Shown here one piece after another: positions 18,583 through 26,243 of a stretch of 64,000 nt of DNA (positions are counted from its first letter, which is position 1; each line of letters opens with the position of its first letter). The stretch lies in assembly GCF_947502445.1 (NCBI RefSeq), contig NZ_CANMZW010000005.1:124001-188000 (forward strand), written 5' to 3'. The notes beneath the pieces were generated by a model. The model was not told the origin of the DNA and ran no database searches. It was given only the letters and a program-made list of their open reading frames with translations. The stretch comes from an uncultured Brevibacillus sp. GTDB lineage: Bacteria > Bacillota > Bacilli > Brevibacillales > Brevibacillaceae. The position numbers and the translations under genes were made by a program.

Positions 18583-18674
18583 TATTCACCGCTGCATACA
18601 AAAACAAACAATATTGAAATTTCTTACTCTTTTCCGTTATTCACCAGTGAATAGGAATTATTCACCTGTGAATA
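18583..18674. promoter_or_regulatory. Upstream activator sites for the sigma-54 regulator
   Basis: Two perfect 16-bp palindromes, TATTCACCAGTGAATA (18638-18653) and TATTCACCTGTGAATA (18659-18674), are centred 21 bp apart, about two helical turns, and lie about 95 and 116 bp upstream of the -24 element. A third site with one good half (18583-18598) lies nearer the promoter. The distal palindrome overlaps the last codons and stop of the activator gene itself. Confidence 0.8.
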
Positions 18675-20028
18675 CCCATTTTCTCACTTTGCGGCTTGCA
18701 GAAGGCTGACTTATCCCTAATGCCTCTGCGATCCTCGTCGTGGTTTTATGCTGGTCAAAAGCACGCTGTACCAGCTGTCGCTCGACCTCATCCATAGCAT
18801 CCTGCATTTGCATCAAGCGATCTACTTTTATACCATTGTGGGCGCTGCTTTGCTGGTTGTGGATATAACGAGGGATTTGCGCCGGTGTAATGAGAACATC
18901 ATGAGATGTAACGACCAGCCTCTCAACCACGTTCTCCAGCTCACGCACATTTCCTGGCCAATCGTAATCCTCCAGAATCCGGTAGCATACGTCACTTAGC
19001 TGGCGTTCGAGACAGTATTTCTGTGAAAAGACATTGAGAAAGTAATGGATCAAAACGGGTATTTCTTCTCTTCTCTCCCGCAGCGGAGGAATTTCCAATG
19101 GCACAACATGAATTCGGTAGTACAAGTCTTCACGGAATCTGCCTTCCTTCACCATTTTGCGCAGATTTTTGTTCGTTGCTGTAATCAGCTTCACGTCGAC
19201 CTTGCGTGAGACCGAGCTGCCTACTGGCGTGATCGTTTTTTCCTGGAGGACTGTCAAGAGCTTCACCTGCAAAGCAAGCGGCATTTCTCCGATCTCGTCT
19301 AAAAAAAGTGTTCCCCTGTTTGCCTTTTCAATTAATCCAGCTTTTCCATCCTTATAAGCTCCAGTGAAGGCGCCTTTTTCATATCCGAACAGCTCAGACT
19401 CCAGCAGCGTCTCGGGAATTGCGCCACAGTTGATGTGCACAAACGGCTTGTCCTCTCGTGGGCTGCATTCGTGGATGTACTTGGCTAGCACGCCTTTTCC
19501 AACTCCCGACTCTCCGAGCAAAATCATCGATGAATCGACTTGCGCCAGCTTCTCTGCCATCGCTGCCACCTGTTGCATGGACTGACTGCGGTAGATGAGA
19601 CAAGTATTTCCTTTTTGTCTGCTTCTCTCTTTCGTCATTTCACTTTGAAAAAGGGTTCCCACGTACTTCACTTCATTTAGTTCCTGCTGTAATTGCTCCT
19701 GGTCTGTTATGTCGATCGAGGTATTGACGACACCGCTGAAGTTGCCATCCTTGTCCCAAATGGGCGTCCCTTCTACGTACAATCTGCGATTCTGCAGCGT
19801 GGTCTGGATCGTCTGCACTTTTTTCTTGTCGCGAATCACGCGCATCGTAATGGTTGGCGCAAAATAGCCCAGACGGTAAAACTCCTCGACGGGCCTACCG
19901 ATCATCTCCTTTGGATCAATGCCAAAAAACTCGCTGTATCTTTCGGAGCAATAAAGTGTCCTGCCCTCAGCGTCCGTAACGTGTACAATATCATAGATGG
20001 AGCCTAATACCGCTTCAAAGTCGATCAT
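18658..20028 (-). CDS. Sigma-54-dependent transcriptional activator (PAS-AAA+-Fis)
   Basis: The 456-residue product has an N-terminal PAS domain (residues about 8-120), an AAA+ domain (about 145-375) with Walker A GESGVGKG and the sigma-54 contact loop GAFTGA, and a C-terminal Fis-type helix-turn-helix (about 415-456). No receiver domain is present, so it senses a ligand or redox cue through PAS rather than by phosphorylation. The ATG at 20028 has GGGAG eight bases upstream and is preferred to the GTG three codons earlier. The target is almost certainly the neighbouring peptide-recycling operon. The short final helix ends within one of its own probable binding sites. Confidence 0.9.
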   Translation of the reverse strand: MIDFEAVLGSIYDIVHVTDAEGRTLYCSERYSEFFGIDPKEMIGRPVEEFYRLGYFAPTITMRVIRDKKKVQTIQTTLQNRRLYVEGTPIWDKDGNFSGVVNTSIDITDQEQLQQELNEVKYVGTLFQSEMTKERSRQKGNTCLIYRSQSMQQVAAMAEKLAQVDSSMILLGESGVGKGVLAKYIHECSPREDKPFVHINCGAIPETLLESELFGYEKGAFTGAYKDGKAGLIEKANRGTLFLDEIGEMPLALQVKLLTVLQEKTITPVGSSVSRKVDVKLITATNKNLRKMVKEGRFREDLYYRIHVVPLEIPPLRERREEIPVLIHYFLNVFSQKYCLERQLSDVCYRILEDYDWPGNVRELENVVERLVVTSHDVLITPAQIPRYIHNQQSSAHNGIKVDRLMQMQDAMDEVERQLVQRAFDQHKTTTRIAEALGISQPSASRKVRKWVFTGE

Positions 20029-20139
20029 AGAGCCCACTCCCGCCTGCTGTAATAGTGTGAAAGCTGGGCGTATACTCAGGCTTTCTTGTATACTCCTTCT
20101 CCATTTGTTGTCTGCCTTCCTTCAAAATTCTTCAAGATC

Positions 20140-20434
20140 GGGTGGGGCAGACTTTTGGTGGTGGATGAGGAAACAGGAGAAAAGGCTCCGGGTTCTTGGA
20201 ACAACTGCTGGGGGATTGGCTGTCCGGCTCCATTCCTAAAGCGAAACCGCGTCCAAAGCAGCGATTTCGCTGAGGTTATTTCAAGGTGGACGCTTAAAAG
20301 CGTGTTTCGCTTTATCCATTGCGCCTCTGCTGCTGTTCCAAAGACCCTCGCATTTTCTCCTGTTTCCTCTCGCCAGCTGTAGTCCTTTTTCTTGTCGTGT
20401 TGTGGGAATAGCTACGAAGAATGGAATAATTGCA
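20140..20434 (+). repeat. Single copy of the 294-bp structured repeat
   Basis: Fills most of the roughly 430-base gap between the activator and histidine kinase genes. Its outer arms, 20167-20183 and 20353-20369, are perfectly complementary over 17 bp. Inside are TTCTTGGAACA / TGTTCCAAAGA and AAGCGAAAC / GTTTCGCTT pairings and GCGTCCA / TGGACGC, giving a long imperfect hairpin of about 204 bases. The remaining right-hand part also matches the spacer of the tandem copies at 61.9-62.8 kb. No open reading frame with a start site is seen. Confidence 0.8.
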
Positions 20435-20437
20435 TAC

Positions 20438-20470
20438 TAAAAAGGCAACCCCATTTTGTTGGAGTTGCCT
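20438..20470 (-). terminator. Intrinsic terminator after the two-component operon
   Basis: AGGCAAC and GTTGCCT (20443-20449, 20464-20470) pair, with extra CC/GG pairing inside, and on the minus strand the stem is followed by TTTTT. It overlaps the last base of the kinase stop codon. Confidence 0.8.
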
Positions 20471-21885
20471 TATTTTTTCGGCAAAATGAGCGTGAAAGTA
20501 GAGCCTTGTGGCGAGCTTTCTCCTAGAATCAGATCGCCGCCAAGTGCCTTGGCGATCATTCTGGAAAAGGACAAGCCTAGTCCGAGGCCTCTCACCTTCT
20601 CCTTTTTGTTGCTGCCGCGAAAGAACCGCTCAAACACGAGTGATTGCTCGGCCAGCGGGATACCTTGACCGTCGTCTTTTACATCGAGGCGCATATCCGA
20701 GTCGGTTTCGTATAGCACCAGTTTAATCGTTCCCTTTTTCCCGACAGCCTGCTTGGCGTTATTCAACAGATTAATGAGAACCTGCTGTACACGGCCCGGA
20801 TCGACGTGGATGATCGTTTCTTTCTCGGGCAGTGTCGTGATTAGCGTCACGGCATCTAAATCCTGCGTAATCCTCCATTGCGAGGCAATCTCCCGGATGA
20901 GCTTGCTTAGATTTTGCTCTTCCTGCTGCACGGCAATAGCACCGACGGCAAATGAATTGAAATCGAGCAAATCTTCTACCATTTTTTGCAGTCGCTTCGT
21001 TTCCTTCAAGCAAATCTGTAAAAACTCTTTTTGCTCGTCACCAGCAACTACTTCGTCATTGATCGCCTGAACAAGTCCACTAATGGCAGTCACAGGGGTC
21101 TTGAGCTCGTGAGTAACACCTGCTAAAAGCTCAGTACGGATGCTCTCCAGCTGCCTGAGCCGGTCTGCCATCTCCTTGAAGGTATAGACTAATTCGTGGA
21201 TTTCACGTTCCTTGATCGTTTTATTGATCGTGACATCGTAATTTCCTTCTACGATCCGTCTAGCGGACAAGACAACATCCTGAATCGGATCAGACAGCTT
21301 TCGAGCGTGAAAGTAAATAACCGCCCATCCGAGCAGTCCCAGACTGCCCAGCATAATGACCAAGTATTGAACCTGCTCCCTGCCTACCTTGATATCCGTT
21401 TCTGGAAACAGCAGGATGACTTTACCTACAGGGACGTCGTTATATTCCAAATCTTTTCTGATGACGTATAGCGTATCACCATTCGGCTGCTTCACCTTGT
21501 CGGCAGTATTGGCTTGCTCCAGCATACGTGGAAGAGCCCGCTTCATAGCTGGATTCGCCATCCCCAAGCGATTGTAGATGATTTCTCCCTTTTTATTTTG
21601 AACGAAAAGAAGGAGATTGCGATCGACGCCCATAAACTTACGCCGATTATCCAGCACCTGATGGAGCTTGTCTCCTACCAGTACATTCCCGTCATCATCG
21701 ACTACACGATCCGCTACTTCTTCTGCAAACAATCTCGTCACTTCCAATTGCTTCTCGGTCGCCGCATATTTGATCCAGTAAGCGGATACACCCCCGATGA
21801 GGATGAGACCAACGCAGAGCGTAAGCAGGTAGCGTGTCGTCCAATAACGCAGGAGTGACACAGGCTCATTGTTTTTGATAAACAC
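20470..21885 (-). CDS. Sensor histidine kinase
   Basis: The 471-residue product has two transmembrane helices (about 20-40 and 173-193) around an extracellular sensor domain of about 130 residues, then HAMP (about 194-245), a HisKA domain with phospho-acceptor GVTHELKTP (His259) and a HATPase_c domain with N-box NLLNNAKQAV and G-boxes DDGQGIP and GLGLGLS. Extracytoplasmic cue unknown. It overlaps its response regulator gene by 20 bases and forms a two-gene operon. No neighbouring target gene gives away the function. Confidence 0.92.
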   Translation of the reverse strand: MFIKNNEPVSLLRYWTTRYLLTLCVGLILIGGVSAYWIKYAATEKQLEVTRLFAEEVADRVVDDDGNVLVGDKLHQVLDNRRKFMGVDRNLLLFVQNKKGEIIYNRLGMANPAMKRALPRMLEQANTADKVKQPNGDTLYVIRKDLEYNDVPVGKVILLFPETDIKVGREQVQYLVIMLGSLGLLGWAVIYFHARKLSDPIQDVVLSARRIVEGNYDVTINKTIKEREIHELVYTFKEMADRLRQLESIRTELLAGVTHELKTPVTAISGLVQAINDEVVAGDEQKEFLQICLKETKRLQKMVEDLLDFNSFAVGAIAVQQEEQNLSKLIREIASQWRITQDLDAVTLITTLPEKETIIHVDPGRVQQVLINLLNNAKQAVGKKGTIKLVLYETDSDMRLDVKDDGQGIPLAEQSLVFERFFRGSNKKEKVRGLGLGLSFSRMIAKALGGDLILGESSPQGSTFTLILPKK

Positions 21886-22555
21886 AGAACTGGTACCCCA
21901 CCCCTCTTAGCGTCTTGATCTCGCCTTCGGTGGCAGGCCAATTTTCCAACGTCTTTCGGATTCGCTTAATCGCCAAATCTACAGCGCGATCGCTTCCGCC
22001 GTAGTCCATCCCCCATACCTGCTCAATTAACTGCTCGCGAGTAAAAGTCTGATTCGGATTTTGTGCCAGAAACAGTAACAAAGACAAGTCGCGTGGATGA
22101 AACAACAGCTCCAAACCATGCAGCGTCACATTGTGAGACTGGAAGTTTATTTTCAGACTACCAAAAAATTTCGTTTCCTGGTCCTTGATTAATATAGTCG
22201 AGCGCCGCAAAACGGCATTCACCCGAGCAACTACTTCCTCGGCTTCAAACGGCTTCGTTATGTAGTCGTCTGCCCCCTGATTCAGCCCTTTCAGCTTTTG
22301 ATCGGTCTGCCCCAACGCCGTTATCATAATGACCGGACAGGCGCTTTTTTCCCGAATGTACTGCAAAACCTCCCAGCCGCTTCGCTCCGGAAGCATGACA
22401 TCGAGTAGGACCAGGTCAGGCTTTCGCTCATCAAAGAGCTGTGTCGCCTCGTCTCCATCCTCTGCCTGCCACACCTGATAATCTGCTTTTTGCAGGTATG
22501 CTTTTAACACACGTGAAATAACCAACTCGTCTTCTACTAACAGAATACTTTTCAT
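21866..22555 (-). CDS. OmpR/PhoB-family response regulator
   Basis: The 229-residue product has a receiver domain (residues 1-118) with the acidic pair ED at 8-9, phosphorylation site Asp52 in LVLLDVMLP, and TKPF with the conserved Lys. The C-terminal winged helix of the OmpR type runs about 132-226. It is encoded immediately before the histidine kinase and overlaps it. The ATG at 22555 is the natural start. Target genes unknown. Confidence 0.93.
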   Translation of the reverse strand: MKSILLVEDELVISRVLKAYLQKADYQVWQAEDGDEATQLFDERKPDLVLLDVMLPERSGWEVLQYIREKSACPVIMITALGQTDQKLKGLNQGADDYITKPFEAEEVVARVNAVLRRSTILIKDQETKFFGSLKINFQSHNVTLHGLELLFHPRDLSLLLFLAQNPNQTFTREQLIEQVWGMDYGGSDRAVDLAIKRIRKTLENWPATEGEIKTLRGVGYQFCVYQKQ

Positions 22556-22710
22556 CGAATACCTTCCAAATTGCGAGGCATATCATCATTCTCCATTCGC
22601 TCTTTCCCTTGCATGGACACCTATTCTACTTCATTTTCTACTATCCTTCTATACTACCAGTTTACCTCTTTCTCTTTGGAATTAGATTTTCTGATTTTGG
22701 AAAATAGGAA

Positions 22711-22752
22711 AAAAGCCTTGCATTCCCTTTTCAAAAAAGGATGCAAGGCTTT
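22711..22752 (-). terminator. Intrinsic terminator after the stalk-domain protein
   Basis: AAAGCCTTGCAT (22712-22723) and ATGCAAGGCTTT (22741-22752) form a perfect 12-bp stem, followed on the minus strand by a T-run. Confidence 0.9.
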
Positions 22753-22760
22753 GGAGAACC

Positions 22761-23510
22761 TTATTTGATCAAGCTGCCGTCGAAGTAGATGTCCTCATCG
22801 TCAACATCGCCTTCGAAGCTGTATTTTTTCTTGCCAGTGTCGCTGTCGATGATTTTACCAGTTACATCTGCATCATCGAATTCATCCCAGATATCGCTCA
22901 CGATATCTTCTACCAATTCTTCGAAATCGTCGTCATCCAGGTCATCGAACTCATCCTGGTATTCATCAAGGTCAATCTCGATTTCGACTTCAATCTCGTC
23001 TTCATCTCCATCGAGCGTGATTTCCCAATCGAGGTCTCTAAAGTCATCATAGTCTTTATTCAATTGCTTTTCCAAATCACTCAAACGATCATCGAAATCG
23101 TCATCGTCATTATTTTTCTTTTTATCGAGATCGTCTTCCAAATCAGCAATCTCTTTGTTCAAGCTGTCGATTTTGGATTGCAAGGTTCTGATTTGCGCAT
23201 CACGTGCTGCGAGTTCAGCTGCGTGCTGAGAATCCGCTTGATCCTTTACGTTAATGGTATAGGTAGTTCCATCCCAAGTGATGTCTTTGTTAAATACTCC
23301 TGCCATCATACGAAGCGGAATGTAAGTAGTACCATTTACAATGAAAGGCTCGACTGTAGTCGGAACGGCAGCACCGTTATACAGCACTTTGATATTGTTG
23401 TACTTTGCTTGCAAATTCTTCGTCGCAACAGATGCAGAAGAGCTTGTCGGAAATAATCCTACGGTAAGAACCAACGCAGATGCAATCGCCAGGTACTGTT
23501 TTTTAAACAT
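22761..23510 (-). CDS. Secreted copper-amine-oxidase-type stalk domain protein with acidic tail
   Basis: The 249-residue product has a signal peptide (cleavage near SSSASVA) followed by a copper amine oxidase N-terminal-like stalk domain (residues about 30-90; VEPFIVNGTTYIPLRMMAGVF and ITWDGTTYTINV). A coiled coil follows (about 95-135), then a markedly acidic region with runs of Asp and Glu and alternating EVEIEIDLDE, about 135-215. Despite the domain name there is no oxidase function; such domains occur in Bacillales surface proteins. The acidic tail may bind calcium or other cations. The ATG at 23510 has a GGAGG site upstream. Confidence 0.8.
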   Translation of the reverse strand: MFKKQYLAIASALVLTVGLFPTSSSASVATKNLQAKYNNIKVLYNGAAVPTTVEPFIVNGTTYIPLRMMAGVFNKDITWDGTTYTINVKDQADSQHAAELAARDAQIRTLQSKIDSLNKEIADLEDDLDKKKNNDDDDFDDRLSDLEKQLNKDYDDFRDLDWEITLDGDEDEIEVEIEIDLDEYQDEFDDLDDDDFEELVEDIVSDIWDEFDDADVTGKIIDSDTGKKKYSFEGDVDDEDIYFDGSLIK

Positions 23511-23637
23511 GGAAAGTCCTCCATTCTTCCGGTTGTGTATTTCTATACGTGTCGCTATGTACATATCCTACTTTACCTACTGAACGTGTCGAACGTATGT
23601 CAACCTTCGAATTTTTCCTTACCACTTTTTCCCACCC

Positions 23638-23892
23638 TTACTCAATTGGCCAGGTTTTTCGAATATCGTGTTCAAACTGACGCAAATGATTGATCCGTTT
23701 CTGGGTCTTTTGATAATCTGCCTGCCAGCTTTCGCTTTCACGGTCGCGGATCAGCTCAGCTTTTTTCTCCAGCTCCCTCACTTCACTCCGCAAGGCAATC
23801 ACGATGTCTAGTAATCCATCCATATCCATTTCACGCATTTCCGATATAAAATGCCACTCTGATTCTGTTAAGCGATACTGCTTGTTTGCCAT
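23638..23892 (-). CDS. Small hypothetical protein, helical
   Basis: An 84-residue, highly charged protein, predicted mostly alpha-helical with a likely coiled coil over residues about 30-70. It begins with NKQYRLTESEWHFISEM. An AAGGGTGA site precedes the ATG at 23892. No family is recognised. It diverges from khtT. Confidence 0.6.
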   Translation of the reverse strand: MANKQYRLTESEWHFISEMREMDMDGLLDIVIALRSEVRELEKKAELIRDRESESWQADYQKTQKRINHLRQFEHDIRKTWPIE

Positions 23893-24057
23893 TGTTCATC
23901 ACCCTTACTTCATCTTCGTTCATCGCTCACAAGGAGCAAAATCCTATTTTCATGCGTTTGTTTTCATATGCATGTATCGTGATGCCACTTCATGTATAAT
24001 AAATAAGGTATCTGTATTTCAGCTGACCAACCAGAAGTTAGTAAAGGAGACTGCTGT

Positions 24058-24555
24058 ATGTTCTCGATTAGAGAATCCGATTTGCCAGGAATCGGAAGGA
24101 AGTACCAAGTTGAAGCAAAAAGCGGGGATAAACTGGTCGTTGTTATTCACGATGATGGACGCAGAGAAATGTACCATTTTGACAATGACGATGCAGACGA
24201 AACCATTTCCATGATTACCCTCGATGATGACGAAGCGAGAAAAATCGCTGCGATCGTCGGCGGATTGACCTATCAGCCAACGGCATTGGAAACGGTCGAG
24301 GTCGCATTGGACAAGCTCATTATCGAATGGTACAAAATCCAGAATGGCTCTGCTTCAATCGGCAAAACGATTGGCGAGCTCGATGTCCGTCAAGAAACGG
24401 GAGCAACGATTATTGCCGTTATTGAAAAAGACCATCGGCAAACGATTAACCCCGGTCCTGAGTACGTCCTCTGTACAGGAGCTACCCTGGTCGTTGCAGG
24501 TGAGCGCAAGCAAGTTCAAGCGCTAAAAGCAATTCTCTGCACTGAGGGTAAATAA
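24058..24555 (+). CDS. khtT: K+/H+ antiporter regulatory subunit KhtT-like
   Basis: The 165-residue product matches KhtT of Bacillus subtilis closely from memory: it starts with an [12 protein letters not shown] block and has [29 protein letters not shown], and a C-terminal RCK-C (TrkA-C) domain with [19 protein letters not shown] and [20 protein letters not shown]. KhtT is the peripheral regulatory subunit that binds c-di-AMP and gates the KhtU antiporter. Here there is no khtU or khtS next to it: a terminator and a convergent gene follow. ATG preceded by AAAGGAGA. Confidence 0.85.
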   Translation: MFSIRESDLPGIGRKYQVEAKSGDKLVVVIHDDGRREMYHFDNDDADETISMITLDDDEARKIAAIVGGLTYQPTALETVEVALDKLIIEWYKIQNGSASIGKTIGELDVRQETGATIIAVIEKDHRQTINPGPEYVLCTGATLVVAGERKQVQALKAILCTEGK

Positions 24556-24597
24556 CACCATCTCATCCGAGTGATTTTGCATACGGAAACAAACAAG

Positions 24598-24627
24598 CTG
24601 ACAGCCCACAACAGGCTGTCAGTTTTT
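24598..24627. terminator. Intrinsic terminator after khtT
   Basis: CTGACAGCC and GGCTGTCAG form a perfect 9-bp stem with a 7-base loop, followed by TTTTT on the plus strand. It lies 42 bases after the khtT stop and just before the convergent thioredoxin-like gene's end. Confidence 0.9.
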
Positions 24628-25196
24628 CATTCAATCGCAGACAGCATATTCTCCATCATTTCCTGATTCATCGGTCCTATAAATTTATTTTGGATCACGC
24701 CTTTCGAATCAATGATGAAGCTCGTAGGTATCGATATCGCCTTGTACACATTCGATACCTGCTTATCCACATCCATCAGGATCGGAAACGTAATGCCATA
24801 AGTCTCTACGAAGGTAGAAACCGCCTCAGACTTCGTCTCCGTCTGGGTCAGATTGACTCCAAGAATAACGACCCCTTTGTCTTTGTTTTCTTCATAAAAG
24901 CTCTGCATGTCTGGCATCTCCGCCCGACACGGTGGACACCAGGTTGCCCACAGGTTTACAATCACCTTTTTTCCACGCAAATCGGAGAGCTTCATCTGCC
25001 CTCCATGTAGCGCCTGTAATTCAAAATCAGGTGCGATATTTCCTTTTTCAATTCCAATTGTTTTGTTCCCCTGCCCAGCTGCTTGCTCGGCACTGCCCGG
25101 TACAGATGGCGTAGCAGGAGCTTTCCCGGTATCCACTATTCCCCAAGCGAGTAAACCTAACAGCACGATAGCTGCCAGTGTATTTTTATGCTTCAT
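24627..25196 (-). CDS. TlpA/ResA-type membrane-anchored thiol-disulfide oxidoreductase
   Basis: The 189-residue product has an N-terminal membrane anchor (residues about 6-21) and a thioredoxin fold domain facing outward, with active site WATWCPPCRAEM (Cys87, Cys90) and the cis-Pro loop ISIPTSFIID. Such proteins reduce disulfides of apocytochrome c or spore-wall and other exported proteins. It overlaps the upstream membrane protein gene by 11 bases; that protein may hold or feed it. The specific partner is unclear, so I do not assign resA or stoA. Confidence 0.88.
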   Translation of the reverse strand: MKHKNTLAAIVLLGLLAWGIVDTGKAPATPSVPGSAEQAAGQGNKTIGIEKGNIAPDFELQALHGGQMKLSDLRGKKVIVNLWATWCPPCRAEMPDMQSFYEENKDKGVVILGVNLTQTETKSEAVSTFVETYGITFPILMDVDKQVSNVYKAISIPTSFIIDSKGVIQNKFIGPMNQEMMENMLSAIE

Positions 25197-25881
25197 CAGA
25201 TGGTCCTCCTGTTACGGAAATCTGGAGCCGTGTAGATAAAAATAAAGAGAGAAGCGATAACAGGTAGAAAGCTATTTGTGTCATGGAAAGCCCAAGAAAC
25301 AAAGCATTTCGTACATCTATAAAAAATCGAACATAGACTTGGCTGATCCCGAACCAGAGCAAAAGGGTCAACCAGAAAGCCATTGTCGTTTGATCCTGCT
25401 TGCTAGTAAACAGCCACCAGAGAAATACGGCGCTACTGACAACCTGCTGAACATGAAACCATCTATCACTATTTTCCAAGACTACAGTAAGCAAATGGTA
25501 TACGCCGCTAGCAGCCAAAAAGCCTGTTGCGCTGGCAAGAACGACGAGATGAACCGGAATCGCCTTTTTTCGTATGCTCCTCGCCATATAAATAGCTACT
25601 GCCAGAGCGGCAAGCCAAATACCGCTCTCTCCTCCCGAGAAATACAGTATTGAGGAGGGGTTTTCGATTGCTTTTGAAAAGTGGAAGAGAACATAGCTGA
25701 GCTTCCAGATCAAAAACGCCAGAAAGACAGCATTACTGAGCATCTCAATGATTGCTGTTCGTTCTACCTTTTCTTTTTTAAGTCTTAGTGTAACCACAAA
25801 AAAACCGCAAGCAAGTGAAATGACAGCTGCCAGCATACTCATTTTCAATATAAATGGACCTATTTGAAAAGCTTCAGACAA
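25186..25881 (-). CDS. Polytopic membrane protein paired with the TlpA-like protein
   Basis: The 231-residue product has about seven hydrophobic segments. The region NPSSILYFSGGESGIWLAALAVAIYMARSIRKK (in pieces, residues about 74-106) resembles the core of prolipoprotein diacylglyceryl transferase, but the catalytic and signature motifs of Lgt (HGG, the RxGNFxNxE segment) are missing, so transferase activity is unlikely. Start is the TTG at 25881 with GGAGG nine bases upstream. Its 11-base overlap with the thiol oxidoreductase gene suggests a joint role in exported-protein thiol chemistry. Confidence 0.65.
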   Translation of the reverse strand: MSEAFQIGPFILKMSMLAAVISLACGFFVVTLRLKKEKVERTAIIEMLSNAVFLAFLIWKLSYVLFHFSKAIENPSSILYFSGGESGIWLAALAVAIYMARSIRKKAIPVHLVVLASATGFLAASGVYHLLTVVLENSDRWFHVQQVVSSAVFLWWLFTSKQDQTTMAFWLTLLLWFGISQVYVRFFIDVRNALFLGLSMTQIAFYLLSLLSLFLSTRLQISVTGGPSDEA

Positions 25882-25979
25882 TTGTGGTTTCCTCCCTGTC
25901 TGCTATCAGTTACTCTATCTATAACTAGCTGAATCACGCATGTATTCTCCCACCATATCAGGAAACGGGGGATAAAGAA

Positions 25980-26135
25980 ATGCTTGGCCCCATCTTTCAA
26001 TTACAGTCCCTATTTGACCTAGCTTTTTCAAAACGAACCGAGCTGCCATACACGCATATTTATCGCGACGACTCTATCCCAGATATGTATTCGACCCATG
26101 TCACGCAAATTCATTCTGCGCCGGATCAGGAATAG
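25980..26135 (+). CDS. Small open reading frame of unknown function
   Basis: A 51-residue frame starting MLGPIFQLQSLFDLAF. AAACGGGGGATAAAG lies just ahead of the ATG. It is bounded on the right by an IS-type remnant at 26154-26208 and may be the 5' fragment of a gene cut by that element. No family recognised. Low confidence that it is expressed. Confidence 0.3.
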   Translation: MLGPIFQLQSLFDLAFSKRTELPYTHIYRDDSIPDMYSTHVTQIHSAPDQE

Positions 26136-26213
26136 ATTCAAGCTAAATTTGGTCATAGAAAAACTGCACCTCCAACTGTTGTATGTGTCCAACAATTGGG
26201 GTGCAGTTCAAAA
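26136..26213 (-). mobile_element. IS3-type insertion sequence remnant (5' end only)
   Basis: On the minus strand an ATG at 26156 opens MTKFSLN, recalling IS3-family OrfA starts, and quickly loses resemblance. Directly upstream is a near-perfect inverted repeat (26162-26181 and 26190-26208; AACTGCACC...CAACTGTTG against CAACAATTGGGGTGCAGTT). The arrangement, a terminal GCACCCC hairpin followed by a transposase start, matches the remnant at 6.1-6.3 kb though the sequences differ. Confidence 0.5.
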
Positions 26214-26243
26214 TAGCAGGAGCGGTTTGCTTCAGTTATTCTC

